From: a virus
IMG/VR virus record: IMGVR_UViG_3300043418_000114
Coordinates: 248,001-312,000 of that record
DNA length: 64,000 nucleotides
Reading direction: 5' to 3' (one strand)
Part shown: one piece after another, positions 28,000 to 36,611 of the stretch
How positions within the stretch are numbered: the stretch's first letter is position 1
Layout of the letters: each line of letters opens with the position of its first letter
Notes under the pieces: model-generated
Told to the model about the DNA's origin: nothing
The model's input: the letters and a program-made list of their open reading frames with translations, nothing else
The model's database searches: none
Position numbers and translations under genes: made by a program

Positions 28000-30900
28000 T
28001 TATATCAATCTAATTTGTGTTGTCCATACGGTTGAGTTACTACTTGAAGGTGTAACTTGTAAGTTAACGAATGAGTTACCACCAGAGCTTGTAATTGCAA
28101 CAAGAAGCGCTCCTGTTGAACCACCTATGCGCTGACCTCCAAACTGGCCCCAGTCAACTGATGTACCATCAGTGACTGCTTGAATCGTACAGACACTGTA
28201 TTTAGATCCAACAGAGTCAGTTGATTTAACAAAATACTCGATACCAGTGATAGTTGAACTTGTTAATTGAATGTTCGCAATTGTTTGATTAGCCGTGATC
28301 GCTGATGTTGTTACAGTGAATGCTACGGTGCTTGTGTTGCCAACAACTACACTGCCGTTGGTCACTAAATTGCCAGCGATTACGTTACCAGTTACTGTTA
28401 CTAGACCACCAGTTGCGATATTACCAAATGTACCATTGCCGGTTACTGTAATTAGACCAGATGTGCCTAAATTACCTACATTGGCATTCCCTGTTGAGCT
28501 TAGTGTTGTTGCATATAAACCAGTTGTGCCAACATTACCAATATTCGCATTGCCTGTGACAGATAGAACACCACCTGTTACTAAGTTGCCACCTTGAATA
28601 TTACCTGTTGCGGTAATCAATCCAGCAGTACCTATGTTACCAATGTTAGCGTTGCCAGTTACTGTCAATACACCACTAGTTACAAGATTACCACCAATAA
28701 CGTTACCAGTAGCAGTTACGATACCAGCTGTTCCGATGTTGCCAATATTAGCATTACCAGTTACAGATAAGGCGCCGGATGTGTTTAAATTTCCACCATC
28801 AATGTTGCCAGTGGCGGTGATTAGGCCTGCAGTGCCTAAGTTACCTACATTAGCATTACCAGTTACGGTCAAAATACCTGCCGTTCCGATATTGCCTAAG
28901 TTTGCATTCGCGGTGGCGGAGATTGTTGTTGCGTAAACGCCGGTGGTGTCTAAGTTACCAACGTTGGCATTGCCAGTTACAGTCAGAATACCTGCTGTGC
29001 CAATGTTGCCAATGTTTGCGTTACCTGTTACTGTCAAGACACCACTTGTTACTAGATTAGCACCGACTACATTGCCGCCTGCTGTTACTAATCCTGTTGT
29101 TGTTAAGTTGCCGCCAGTAATGTTGCCAGTAGCAGTTACAACACCCGCAGTGCCAATATTACCTATGTTTGCGTTGCCAGAAACACTTAGACTTGTTAGT
29201 GTACCGACCGATGTAATAGTTGGTTGAGCAGTGTTGACACTAAACACAGTGCCTGTTAGTGTTAAACCAGTGCCAGCTTGATATGTACCTGCACCAGAGA
29301 ACTGGGTGAATGTAATATCAGTGGTGCCAACTGTAATCGGTTGATTTGTTGTACATACCCAACCAGTATCAGCTTGAGTTTGACCGCCTTCTACAAATGT
29401 GAAGGCACTTGACATTTCAGGGCCGGCGTCAAAGTCAGTTGAACGTGTCAACTGATACGATGTTGTTGCGTTACCTGCACGAGTAACAACGTAGATACCA
29501 TTGTATGGACTTGCGTTACTCGTACCTTCGTTCTTAATCAAAACACGTTGTGTTGCTGATACTGCATTGCCGTCAATAGACAATGCGCCATTTGTAGTAC
29601 CTGTCAGTGTCGCGCCTACACCACTAGTACCGTTATTGTATGTGTATGTTGGAAGAGCCGCGGCTGTAGCATAGAATACTGACGCCTTTGGATCTAGGCC
29701 AGTTGCAACAGTATCAACGTAATCTTTGGTTGCCGCATCTTGTGCGTTTACTGGGTTAGCTACGTCTGTTATCCAAACGTTACCCATGCTCAAATTGCCA
29801 CCAAAACTACCTGTTCCGGTTGCAACAAAATTATTTGTACCTAGATTGCCAGTGTTGGCATTGCCGCCTACACTTAATACACCTGTTGTGTTAAGATTAG
29901 CACCTTGAATATTACCAGTAGCAGTAATTAAACCACCTGTGCCGATATTGCCAATGTTAGCGTTACCGCCAACTGATAGAATGCCACCCGTATTGACGTT
30001 GCCAAATAGACCGTTGCCAGTGGCAGATACTGCACCGACAGTGTTTACATTGCCGAATGTACCGTTACCAGTAGCAGTTACTACACCTACGGTTGTTAAG
30101 TTGCCACCAGTGATATTACCAGTAGCAGTAATTAATCCACCTGTGCCGATATTACCTACGTTAGCATTGCCAGTTGCACTGATTGTGCCACTAGTGATGA
30201 CATTGCCAAATGTACCGTTACCAGTAGCAGTAATTAGTCCTGCTGTGCCTAGATTGCCTACATTGGCATTGCCGCTTGCAGAGAGAGTCGTTGCGAAGAC
30301 ACCAGTTGTATTTACGTTCGCAACATTGGCATTGCCACTTGCTGATATCATACCAACTGTGTTGATATTGCCACCATCTATATTGCCAGTGGCAGTTACA
30401 ACACCAGCAGTACCAATATTGCCCACATTGGCATTACCAGTTACTGTTAGAATACCACTAGTAGCAATGTTGCCACCGGTAATGTTGCCAGTAGCAGTGA
30501 TTATGCCAGCCGTACCGATGTTGCCGATGTTAGCATTACCAGTTACAGACAGAGCACCGCCCGTGTTTAAATTGCCGCCGCCGATGTTGCCAACAGCGGT
30601 GATTAATCCACTAGTGCCTAAGTTGCCCACGTTTGCATTAGCAGTGGAGCTTAATGACGTTGCATATACACCAGTTGTGCCTAGATTTCCTACGTTAGCA
30701 TTACCGCCAACACTCAATGCTCCGTTAGTATATAAGTTGCCACCAGATATGCTACCTGTACTGCTGATTGTGCCGGCAACATTTATGCCGGTAGTTGTTA
30801 CTAATACAACGTTCGCTGTTCCACCCACAGAGATAGCAACGTTGTCATTGATTGTTGGGATGCTAATATTTGAACTACCATTAGCAAGAGGACCCATCAA

Positions 30901-31347
30901 GTTACCGGCATAAATGTTGCCAGTAGCTGTAATAATTCGTGTGCCTAAGTTGCCTAAGTTAGCGTTACCACTTACACTCAAATAACCGTCGATGTTTGCA
31001 CCGGTTCCAGTGAACACAGCTAAGTTACTAGTACCCGCAGGTGATAATGTAATATTACCGTTGTTGTAAACTTGTAAATTTGCGTTACCGTTACTTAGAC
31101 TTGATGTACTGATGGTAACAAAGCTAAGGACGCCCGAACCATCTGTCTGAATAACTTGACCACTAGTACCACCAGTGATGTGTATATTAGCTATGTTTCC
31201 TAATGCTACGTTGCTGGTAGCTGTTAAGTTGATAACACCATTGGCAGTAATACTGCCTGTTGTAATATCACCGTTAGCTAAAATAATGTTGGATGCTATC
31301 TCGCCTACTGAGAAGCCACCAACTGAGTTCAATGCTTTAATTGCCAT
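28000..31347 (-). CDS. Tail fibre, 1115 aa
   Basis: The most repetitive fibre, with over thirty GNANVGNLGTAGLITATGN-like units. Residues about 527-704 hold the shared module (ATKDYVDTVATGLDPKAS, TRSTDFDAGPEMSS, DTGWVCTTNQP). The C-terminal head (STITGIEYFVKSTDSVGS to WTTQIRLI) differs from the heads of the neighbouring fibres, which suggests a different receptor or assembly role. A GATAAATATA late-type box and AAGGACG ribosome-binding site precede the ATG. The repeats produce long open frames on the opposite strand that are not genes. Confidence 0.85.
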   Translation of the reverse strand: MAIKALNSVGGFSVGEIASNIILANGDITTGSITANGVINLTATSNVALGNIANIHITGGTSGQVIQTDGSGVLSFVTISTSSLSNGNANLQVYNNGNITLSPAGTSNLAVFTGTGANIDGYLSVSGNANLGNLGTRIITATGNIYAGNLMGPLANGSSNISIPTINDNVAISVGGTANVVLVTTTGINVAGTISSTGSISGGNLYTNGALSVGGNANVGNLGTTGVYATSLSSTANANVGNLGTSGLITAVGNIGGGNLNTGGALSVTGNANIGNIGTAGIITATGNITGGNIATSGILTVTGNANVGNIGTAGVVTATGNIDGGNINTVGMISASGNANVANVNTTGVFATTLSASGNANVGNLGTAGLITATGNGTFGNVITSGTISATGNANVGNIGTGGLITATGNITGGNLTTVGVVTATGNGTFGNVNTVGAVSATGNGLFGNVNTGGILSVGGNANIGNIGTGGLITATGNIQGANLNTTGVLSVGGNANTGNLGTNNFVATGTGSFGGNLSMGNVWITDVANPVNAQDAATKDYVDTVATGLDPKASVFYATAAALPTYTYNNGTSGVGATLTGTTNGALSIDGNAVSATQRVLIKNEGTSNASPYNGIYVVTRAGNATTSYQLTRSTDFDAGPEMSSAFTFVEGGQTQADTGWVCTTNQPITVGTTDITFTQFSGAGTYQAGTGLTLTGTVFSVNTAQPTITSVGTLTSLSVSGNANIGNIGTAGVVTATGNITGGNLTTTGLVTAGGNVVGANLVTSGVLTVTGNANIGNIGTAGILTVTGNANVGNLDTTGVYATTISATANANLGNIGTAGILTVTGNANVGNLGTAGLITATGNIDGGNLNTSGALSVTGNANIGNIGTAGIVTATGNVIGGNLVTSGVLTVTGNANIGNIGTAGLITATGNIQGGNLVTGGVLSVTGNANIGNVGTTGLYATTLSSTGNANVGNLGTSGLITVTGNGTFGNIATGGLVTVTGNVIAGNLVTNGSVVVGNTSTVAFTVTTSAITANQTIANIQLTSSTITGIEYFVKSTDSVGSKYSVCTIQAVTDGTSVDWGQFGGQRIGGSTGALLVAITSSGGNSFVNLQVTPSSSNSTVWTTQIRLI

Positions 31348-31364
31348 TTTGACGTCCTTGTTAT

Positions 31365-31374
31365 TATATTTATC
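31365..31374 (-). promoter_or_regulatory. Late promoter box GATAAATATA before the 1115-aa fibre
   Basis: Minus-strand GATAAATATA lies 18 nt upstream of the start codon with AAGGACG between; same core as the boxes at 32978, 39573 and 51271. Confidence 0.6.
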
Positions 31375-31382
31375 TTAAAATC

Positions 31383-32957
31383 TTATTGGGTATACTTGGT
31401 AATCATCATTTTGTATGTCACCAGATTGTTCGTTGCACATACAATGTATAAATCCATAGATGGTGGATTAACTACATCACCTGGATTGAATGTAATGCCG
31501 AATGTGCCTACACCCCCATTGATTTGTAGACCCGCATATTCGTTAAACTGCACTTGATCTTGATAACAAAGTGCTGAAATCTTCAACGATTGACGCAATG
31601 AGCTAATAGGCTCAGTTGCAATAATCATATAGTCTGCACCGTATAGTCCATCAATTGGAATACTGAATAAGGTTTGATTTCCAGTGGTATCAGTCGTTGC
31701 AAAATATACACTAGTCGTACCAAACTCAAATGATCCTGATCCAATTTGAAATGAGTTTGCTATTAGTAATCCACCAACTTGTACTTCATGTGATACTTGG
31801 TTATATGTGAAGTTAGGACTACCCGCAAAGCCGCCGTTATAATTGAACTGTACGTTTGTGTTGGATCCACCTGGGTTGCCACCACCGCCACCACCTGCAT
31901 CTGTCCATGACAAGTTGCCGGTGCCGTCTGTTGTCATAACTTGACCAGTAAAGCCACCAAAGATTTTTAAATTGTCAATCTCGCCAATCTCAACGTCTGC
32001 TCCGTTAAAATCAACATTACCGTTTGCCGTTAGCTTGCCTGAATTAATCGTTAAATTGCCGCCAACTGATGCATTGCCAGTAACAAATAAGTTACCGGTT
32101 GTTGTTCTATTTGATGCTTGTACGTTAGCACCAGAAATGTTTCCTGTTACTACTAAGCTAGTTAGCGCGCCAACGCTTGTGATATTAGGCTGTGCGGCTT
32201 GTAGTACAGTGTTTGCCACTTCTGCAACAGGAACGATACCTGTTACATTTGCGCCGTTGATATGATTCAACTGAGCACCGTTACCCGTAAAGCCCTGTGC
32301 TTGCACGTTGCCAGTAACACCTAAACTAATCAGTGTACCAACACTAGTGATATTAGGTTGTGCGCTTGCTGATACAGTTTGTGTAGATAATGATGTTGTT
32401 GCTGTACCAGTCAAGTTACCAGTTACGTTTGTGACTGTGATATATTGTACGCCGAGTGTGTTAGTATCACTGTTGTAGGTAAAGCCTGGATCACCTCCAA
32501 ATTCACCTGCATTGTTAAACTGCACTTGAGTGTTTGATCCACCAGGTGATCCGTTTCCGCCGCCACCTCCCGCCGCGGCCCATGTCAACTGACCTAGGCC
32601 ATCCGTTTGTAGAAAGTATCCATTCAATCCACCAGTAATAGAAACACTCTCTATTGGACCCAAAAATGTCTCACCGTTGACTGTGAAGTTTGTCGTAGTC
32701 AACATACTATTTGCACTATCAAACGTCAAGTTAGCACTGGCACCTAATCCTGTGCCGTTGTTAAATTGAACTTGCGTATTTGATCCAGCTACGTATGGTT
32801 GGCCGTTAGCATATCGTAGATTATTAGTAAGTAGTGTGTTAGCTATGATGTAGTTTGAGTTTACATTACCTGTATATCGACCATTGGCGTCGATAATAGG
32901 AATAGCCGGTATACCTACTGAGTAGCCACTAATTGAGTTGAAAAGTTCAGATGCCAT
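31383..32957 (-). CDS. Tail fibre, 524 aa
   Basis: First gene of the fibre operon in the direction of transcription. N-terminus MASELFNSISGYSVGIPAI is a diverged version of the ALN(S/T)VGG(F/L)SVGE start of the next two fibres. GGSNTQVQFNNAGEFGGDPG and SNTNVQFNYNGGF units recur. The C-terminal about 130 residues (YGADYMIIATEPISSLRQS to MMITKYTQ) form a head resembling general phage fibre/adhesin ends and different from the others. A late-type box GATAAATAT is 21 nt upstream. Confidence 0.82.
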   Translation of the reverse strand: MASELFNSISGYSVGIPAIPIIDANGRYTGNVNSNYIIANTLLTNNLRYANGQPYVAGSNTQVQFNNGTGLGASANLTFDSANSMLTTTNFTVNGETFLGPIESVSITGGLNGYFLQTDGLGQLTWAAAGGGGGNGSPGGSNTQVQFNNAGEFGGDPGFTYNSDTNTLGVQYITVTNVTGNLTGTATTSLSTQTVSASAQPNITSVGTLISLGVTGNVQAQGFTGNGAQLNHINGANVTGIVPVAEVANTVLQAAQPNITSVGALTSLVVTGNISGANVQASNRTTTGNLFVTGNASVGGNLTINSGKLTANGNVDFNGADVEIGEIDNLKIFGGFTGQVMTTDGTGNLSWTDAGGGGGGNPGGSNTNVQFNYNGGFAGSPNFTYNQVSHEVQVGGLLIANSFQIGSGSFEFGTTSVYFATTDTTGNQTLFSIPIDGLYGADYMIIATEPISSLRQSLKISALCYQDQVQFNEYAGLQINGGVGTFGITFNPGDVVNPPSMDLYIVCATNNLVTYKMMITKYTQ

Positions 32958-32977
32958 GTCTTTTATCCTGTTATATA

Positions 32978-32986
32978 ATATTTATC
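32978..32986 (-). promoter_or_regulatory. Late promoter box GATAAATAT for the fibre operon
   Basis: Minus-strand GATAAATAT upstream of the first fibre gene, with AGGATAAAA serving as ribosome-binding region. Confidence 0.6.
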
Positions 32987-33049
32987 AATTTTGGGTTTTT
33001 TAAAAGACGGTTTAAGTTACCTCGATAATCTTTATTTCATAAATAAAAG

Positions 33050-33415
33050 ATGCTTACTCAACAACCACATCGTCCTTTCTGTGAACAATGCAAAGTTAAT
33101 TTGGCGAAGGCTAATGGTATCAGTAAGCATGGATTTAAAAAATGGCACAAGTACTGTACCACATGTGCCAAGGCAGTGTATAATCCAAAGAATGGATACT
33201 TGCTTAACAAAAAACAAGAGTGTGATAGATGTGGGTTTGTGCCAGAAGATAGTTGTCAGTTAGATATTGCTTATATCGATGGCAATAGTAAGAATAAAAC
33301 TGATTCAAATATACAAACGCTATGCGCCAACTGCAACAGACTGCATCAAAAAAGTTTACGAGAAAAGAAAAAGTCCATTCTCAATATCACAGTTGACGCG
33401 GACGTAACGATTTAG
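33050..33415 (+). CDS. HNH-like zinc protein, probably without full HNH triad
   Basis: A 121-aa protein with four Cys pairs. CEQC and CTTC form an N-terminal zinc knuckle, followed by CDRCGF and CANCNRLH, which have the spacing of the zinc-bound HNH nuclease fold (ECDRCGF, LDIAYIDGNSKN, NIQTLCANC). The central segment normally reads HHIDG; here it is AYIDG, so the first catalytic His is replaced by Tyr. DNA-binding without cutting, or an altered active site, is possible. A late-type CATAAATA box at 33038-33045 ends only 4 nt before the ATG and there is no clear ribosome-binding site. The 3' end overlaps the next gene on the opposite strand by 4 bp. Confidence 0.7.
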   Translation: MLTQQPHRPFCEQCKVNLAKANGISKHGFKKWHKYCTTCAKAVYNPKNGYLLNKKQECDRCGFVPEDSCQLDIAYIDGNSKNKTDSNIQTLCANCNRLHQKSLREKKKSILNITVDADVTI

Positions 33416-33783
33416 TAGCTTTTTTCTTCGACAATAGTTGAACCAACTAGTAGGTTGATTTCACGTTTAATTCTAGCACGAACATCGTTTTTTAGGTAGA
33501 CTTGTCTTGCGGCATTAACGAATCCATCACCAAACGCCTTTTCATCTTCCATGGCTCGTTTATACGTTTCGATGTGCCACAGTTCCTGATTGATATCATA
33601 TAAGTCATTTCGTAAATTTGTGATATCTGGCAATTCTAGGTTATCCAGAATACTAATCAATTGAACGTGTTCTTTCAATACGTTTTCACGCTTAGATTCA
33701 TCTCTAATGAATTGCAGTTTTAATTCTAAAATTGTGATTTTATCGATCAGTTCGCCAACTGAAATGGGTGCTAGTACTATCAT
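33412..33783 (-). CDS. Small conserved protein (DUF6165-like)
   Basis: A 123-aa, helical, acidic protein. The start MIVLAPISVGELIDKITILELKL is typical of a small family found in phages and bacteria that I believe is catalogued as DUF6165; the function is unknown. The chain looks like a helical bundle with a conserved ELWHIE segment. It begins 4 bp after the stop of the 251-aa gene and is co-transcribed with it. Confidence 0.65.
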   Translation of the reverse strand: MIVLAPISVGELIDKITILELKLQFIRDESKRENVLKEHVQLISILDNLELPDITNLRNDLYDINQELWHIETYKRAMEDEKAFGDGFVNAARQVYLKNDVRARIKREINLLVGSTIVEEKSY

Positions 33784-33787
33784 AGAT

Positions 33788-34543
33788 TTACTTATGTTTT
33801 ACAAAGTCCCAGATAGATTTCTGTGCTTCAATGTATTGATCATATATCGCATACGCAGATATTGGTATTGGTCTGTTTGTAAGATTGCTGATAGTTTCTA
33901 ATGTCGTTTGTTTACTACTCAGTATGTCACTAAACTGGATTAATGTTACGTTTGTAATATCAACCATGTCGCCAATCTTGAAAGGATAATCAGTAACTTG
34001 TTGATGTTTATTTGCTCTATCCATAATCAGCTTCTGTATCATATCTGATGTTATACTTGGATCGAATGGATCTTTAGCACCATTGAAATAGGTTGGCGAT
34101 TCTTGTTGCCATAGTTGATGCCAATATGGAATTTCGTGATAGCTATCTACCTGAACTTTAAAATAGAAATTAGCTTCTATTAATAGTCTATCTTTCATAG
34201 GATCAATTTGTATGTATAAGACTTTACCTTTAGGATATTTCTCAAAGAATAAGTCGTGATCGATCACATAATGCTCAGTGAGTATTATTGGCAATTCTGG
34301 ATTTTCTGGATTCGTTTCTAAAAATCTAGAAAATAATTGCCCGTCTTTGAGTGTTGTTTTATCAAAATTCAGATCAAGTACTTGATTGGTTCCATTTCTC
34401 GTCACGTGAGCATTGCCATTTTTAGAAAACTCCACTTGATTGAGTGTGTTTGTGAACTCGGCTATTAACATACAAATAAATGATCCACTTGTTCCAGGTA
34501 GATATGATACAGTATATGCTTCGGTATCTGGGAATATTTTCAT
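33788..34543 (-). CDS. P-loop-like protein, 251 aa, function unknown
   Basis: The N-terminus YTVSYLPGTSGSFICMLI (residues 11-28) looks like a strand, a Gly/Ser loop (PGTSGSF) and a helix, as in sulfotransferase-like P-loop proteins. Further on, KGKVLYIQIDP and HYVIDHDLFFEKYP fit an alpha/beta fold. The canonical Lys of a Walker A is absent, so nucleotide binding is not assured. It is transcribed divergently from the neighbouring 244-aa protein, which has a similar N-terminal pattern; only 25 bp separate their start codons. I do not recognise a named family. Confidence 0.6.
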   Translation of the reverse strand: MKIFPDTEAYTVSYLPGTSGSFICMLIAEFTNTLNQVEFSKNGNAHVTRNGTNQVLDLNFDKTTLKDGQLFSRFLETNPENPELPIILTEHYVIDHDLFFEKYPKGKVLYIQIDPMKDRLLIEANFYFKVQVDSYHEIPYWHQLWQQESPTYFNGAKDPFDPSITSDMIQKLIMDRANKHQQVTDYPFKIGDMVDITNVTLIQFSDILSSKQTTLETISNLTNRPIPISAYAIYDQYIEAQKSIWDFVKHK

Positions 34544-34568
34544 GTTTTATTTAATCGTAAATATACAC

Positions 34569-35303
34569 ATGGCTAACATTAAAAAGTTATATATTGTATT
34601 GGGAACTGGTGGTTCCAGGAAAGATTTCCTTACAGGATGGTTGGGCAAGTTGCCGTCTTTCATAGACACTAAATGGTATATTGACTTAACTTGTGGAGCC
34701 AGTTATAGCGATGCACATCGACTAAAGATTGTCGATACATCACCCAAACATACATTTGTTCATCTATTGGAAGAAATGGATATTAGATTCAGTGATGATG
34801 CTATATTAAACTTAGCCGTTAATTGTCATGGCATTAATCTAGCAGATAATCTAAAAGGATTATCAAAAAGTCAATATGAAATATTGAATGTAAACGTTAA
34901 TCCCAACACAAATGATACATTCTGGCAAAACTTTGTGAAGAATTTCCTTCACTATAATACTAGTATTGACCAGTTAGATGATTACATGAATCAATCTATT
35001 CTACAATATATACCACAAGTCGGTGACACACAAGAAGAAATAATATCTAATTTCTTCTCCAAAGATAATCCTAATTTTGAATCAAAGATGCTTATATCGA
35101 ACTACAATCAAGATGAAGTTATACAATTTGATTATAACGAGTTATTCGTGAAGTCAGGCAGTAGAATATTGTGTGATAGGCTAAAGCTACATGCACCAGA
35201 CAACGTACATGCATTCTGGGATGCAATGCTACCATTTGCTGATCCTCCTCCTGAAGTGGAATTCTTAGGCAAAGTTTGGAAAAAATCAGACTATATCAAA
35301 TAA
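34569..35303 (+). CDS. P-loop-like protein, 244 aa, function unknown
   Basis: I choose the ATG at 34569 because the open frame upstream of it runs into the divergent gene. The N-terminus KKLYIVLGTGGSRKDFLTGW has the strand-loop-helix pattern of P-loop folds, here with GTGGSRK, reminiscent of the 5'-PSB loop of sulfotransferases. The rest is acidic and aromatic-rich (AFWDAMLPFADPPPEVEFLG). It shares the general pattern but little sequence with the divergent partner. A TAAATATA box lies just upstream. Its stop is followed 3 nt later by a bidirectional terminator. Confidence 0.6.
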   Translation: MANIKKLYIVLGTGGSRKDFLTGWLGKLPSFIDTKWYIDLTCGASYSDAHRLKIVDTSPKHTFVHLLEEMDIRFSDDAILNLAVNCHGINLADNLKGLSKSQYEILNVNVNPNTNDTFWQNFVKNFLHYNTSIDQLDDYMNQSILQYIPQVGDTQEEIISNFFSKDNPNFESKMLISNYNQDEVIQFDYNELFVKSGSRILCDRLKLHAPDNVHAFWDAMLPFADPPPEVEFLGKVWKKSDYIK

Positions 35304-35306
35304 AGA

Positions 35307-35330
35307 AAAAGGACTCCGAAGAGTCCTTTT
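35307..35330. terminator. Bidirectional terminator between 244-aa gene and capsid gene
   Basis: A 10-bp stem (AAAAGGACTC with GAGTCCTTTT) with loop CGAA on the plus strand. Read on the minus strand the loop is C(UUCG)G, the extra-stable tetraloop common in T4 terminators, followed by a U-rich tail. It therefore stops the gp23 transcript and the plus-strand gene alike. Confidence 0.85.
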
Positions 35331-35345
35331 AATTTCCTTCCCGTT

Positions 35346-35363
35346 AACCCACCGTAGTGGGTT
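35346..35363 (-). terminator. Second hairpin after the capsid gene
   Basis: A perfect 7-bp stem (AACCCAC with GTGGGTT, loop CGTA) lies between the gp23 stop and the stronger terminator at 35307. It lacks its own U-run, so it may stabilise mRNA ends or back up termination. Confidence 0.5.
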
Positions 35364-35386
35364 TCCCGAACAAGAAGATTCCTTGA

Positions 35387-36583
35387 TTATTGGAATGTCA
35401 AGTTCTGAACAGCGATTTCACCAACGTAGTCAGCGGCATTACCGAAGCTAGACGCTGTGTTAGTCAATTCGATGTAACCATAACGTGTCATGAATGATAC
35501 GACTGGTTCGAAACTTGTTGGATCTAGTACAACACCAGAACTCATCAATGGGATGTATGGGCAATAGAATGCCGCGGCATCAGTTTCGCTTGAACCCTTG
35601 TAACCAACCAATACTGGAGTAGTGTCTGGAGCATAAGAGTCAACGAACACGCGCATAGCGCCGTTCAATGTACCAACAAACTTAGTGTTTGTAGGAGCTT
35701 CGAATGTACCTTCTGTAGTACGAGCGAAAGCAGAAGTAGTTGCAGATTGCAATACTGTCAATGCGGCGCTAGAAACAACAGCCCAGTTACCTGCGCCACG
35801 ACGAGTGCGTTGAGCGATCAAGTTAGCAACACGGTTGATCAACACTGCCAAAGCGGCGTGTTCGTCACCAACGTATGTAGCTGTACCAGAAACGGTAGCT
35901 TGGTTGTATGTGTACTCAGTAGATGCTAGAGTACGTAGAGATAGCAAGATTTCTTGGTCGATTTCAGCAGTAATTTCTTGTGCTAGAGCGGCCATGATTT
36001 CTGCTTCTACGTCGATACCGTGCTGAGATTGTGCATCTTGCGCGGCTTCGAATGTCCAACGTGCTTGCAACTTACGTGACTTAGCTTCAACAGCTTGACG
36101 CAAGATTTGTACGCTGATTTGCTTACCACCGTTACCTTCTAGAGCCGCTGTATCGTTAGCAGTGTAAGAAGATGTAGATGTTGTACCATATGGAGTACGA
36201 GAATACGCTTGAGCGATCTTGAATGGTGACAATGCTTCTTCACCAGCTGTAACGCTAGTTTGTGCGGCAGAGTTGTCAGTCAAAGATTGAGCATAACGTA
36301 CACGTAGAGTGTGGATTTGACCAACTGGACCAGTCATTGGCTGAACGCCGACTAGTTCGTTAGCGATAACTGTAGGCATAACACGACGGATAACCGGTAG
36401 AATAACGCGGTTAAGAGTTGCAATGTTACCTGCAGTAGTTGTACCAGCTGATGATTCAGCCAATAGTTGCTTTTTGGTGTTTTCTAAGATAACACCCATT
36501 GTTGAGCGGCGTGTGCCCTTTAAGCCTTCAAGTAGGGCTTCTTTGGTCTCGTCCCAACGGCCTTCTAATAGAACTTTTGACAT
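35387..36583 (-). CDS. 23: Major capsid protein gp23
   Basis: A 398-aa HK97-fold capsid protein of the T4 superfamily, identified by position (20-67-68-21-22-23 order) and by segments such as RVILPVIRRVMPTVIANELV, QPMTGPVGQIHTLRVRY and FYCPYIPLMSSGVVLDP. LLAES at residues 40-44 offers an (L/I)xE cleavage motif, so gp21 would remove about 43 N-terminal residues during head maturation. It is shorter than T4 gp23 (521 aa). The gene has an AGGAG site and is followed by two hairpins, as expected for a highly expressed gene. Confidence 0.95.
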   Translation of the reverse strand: MSKVLLEGRWDETKEALLEGLKGTRRSTMGVILENTKKQLLAESSAGTTTAGNIATLNRVILPVIRRVMPTVIANELVGVQPMTGPVGQIHTLRVRYAQSLTDNSAAQTSVTAGEEALSPFKIAQAYSRTPYGTTSTSSYTANDTAALEGNGGKQISVQILRQAVEAKSRKLQARWTFEAAQDAQSQHGIDVEAEIMAALAQEITAEIDQEILLSLRTLASTEYTYNQATVSGTATYVGDEHAALAVLINRVANLIAQRTRRGAGNWAVVSSAALTVLQSATTSAFARTTEGTFEAPTNTKFVGTLNGAMRVFVDSYAPDTTPVLVGYKGSSETDAAAFYCPYIPLMSSGVVLDPTSFEPVVSFMTRYGYIELTNTASSFGNAADYVGEIAVQNLTFQ

Positions 36584-36611
36584 GTTTAATTTCTCCTAAT
36601 ATATGTCGTTT

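Noticed and set aside
28295-31378. Long open frames (up to 324 codons) on the plus strand opposite the 1115-aa fibre
   Set aside because: They follow from the periodic Gly/Asn/Thr repeat; their translations are repetitive Leu/Pro/Val strings without ribosome-binding sites, and the same effect occurs opposite the other fibres.
15459-32957. Short repeats suggesting a CRISPR array or a diversity-generating retroelement
   Set aside because: The repeats are coding, in frame and of variable length without spacers. No Cas protein or reverse transcriptase is present in the window.
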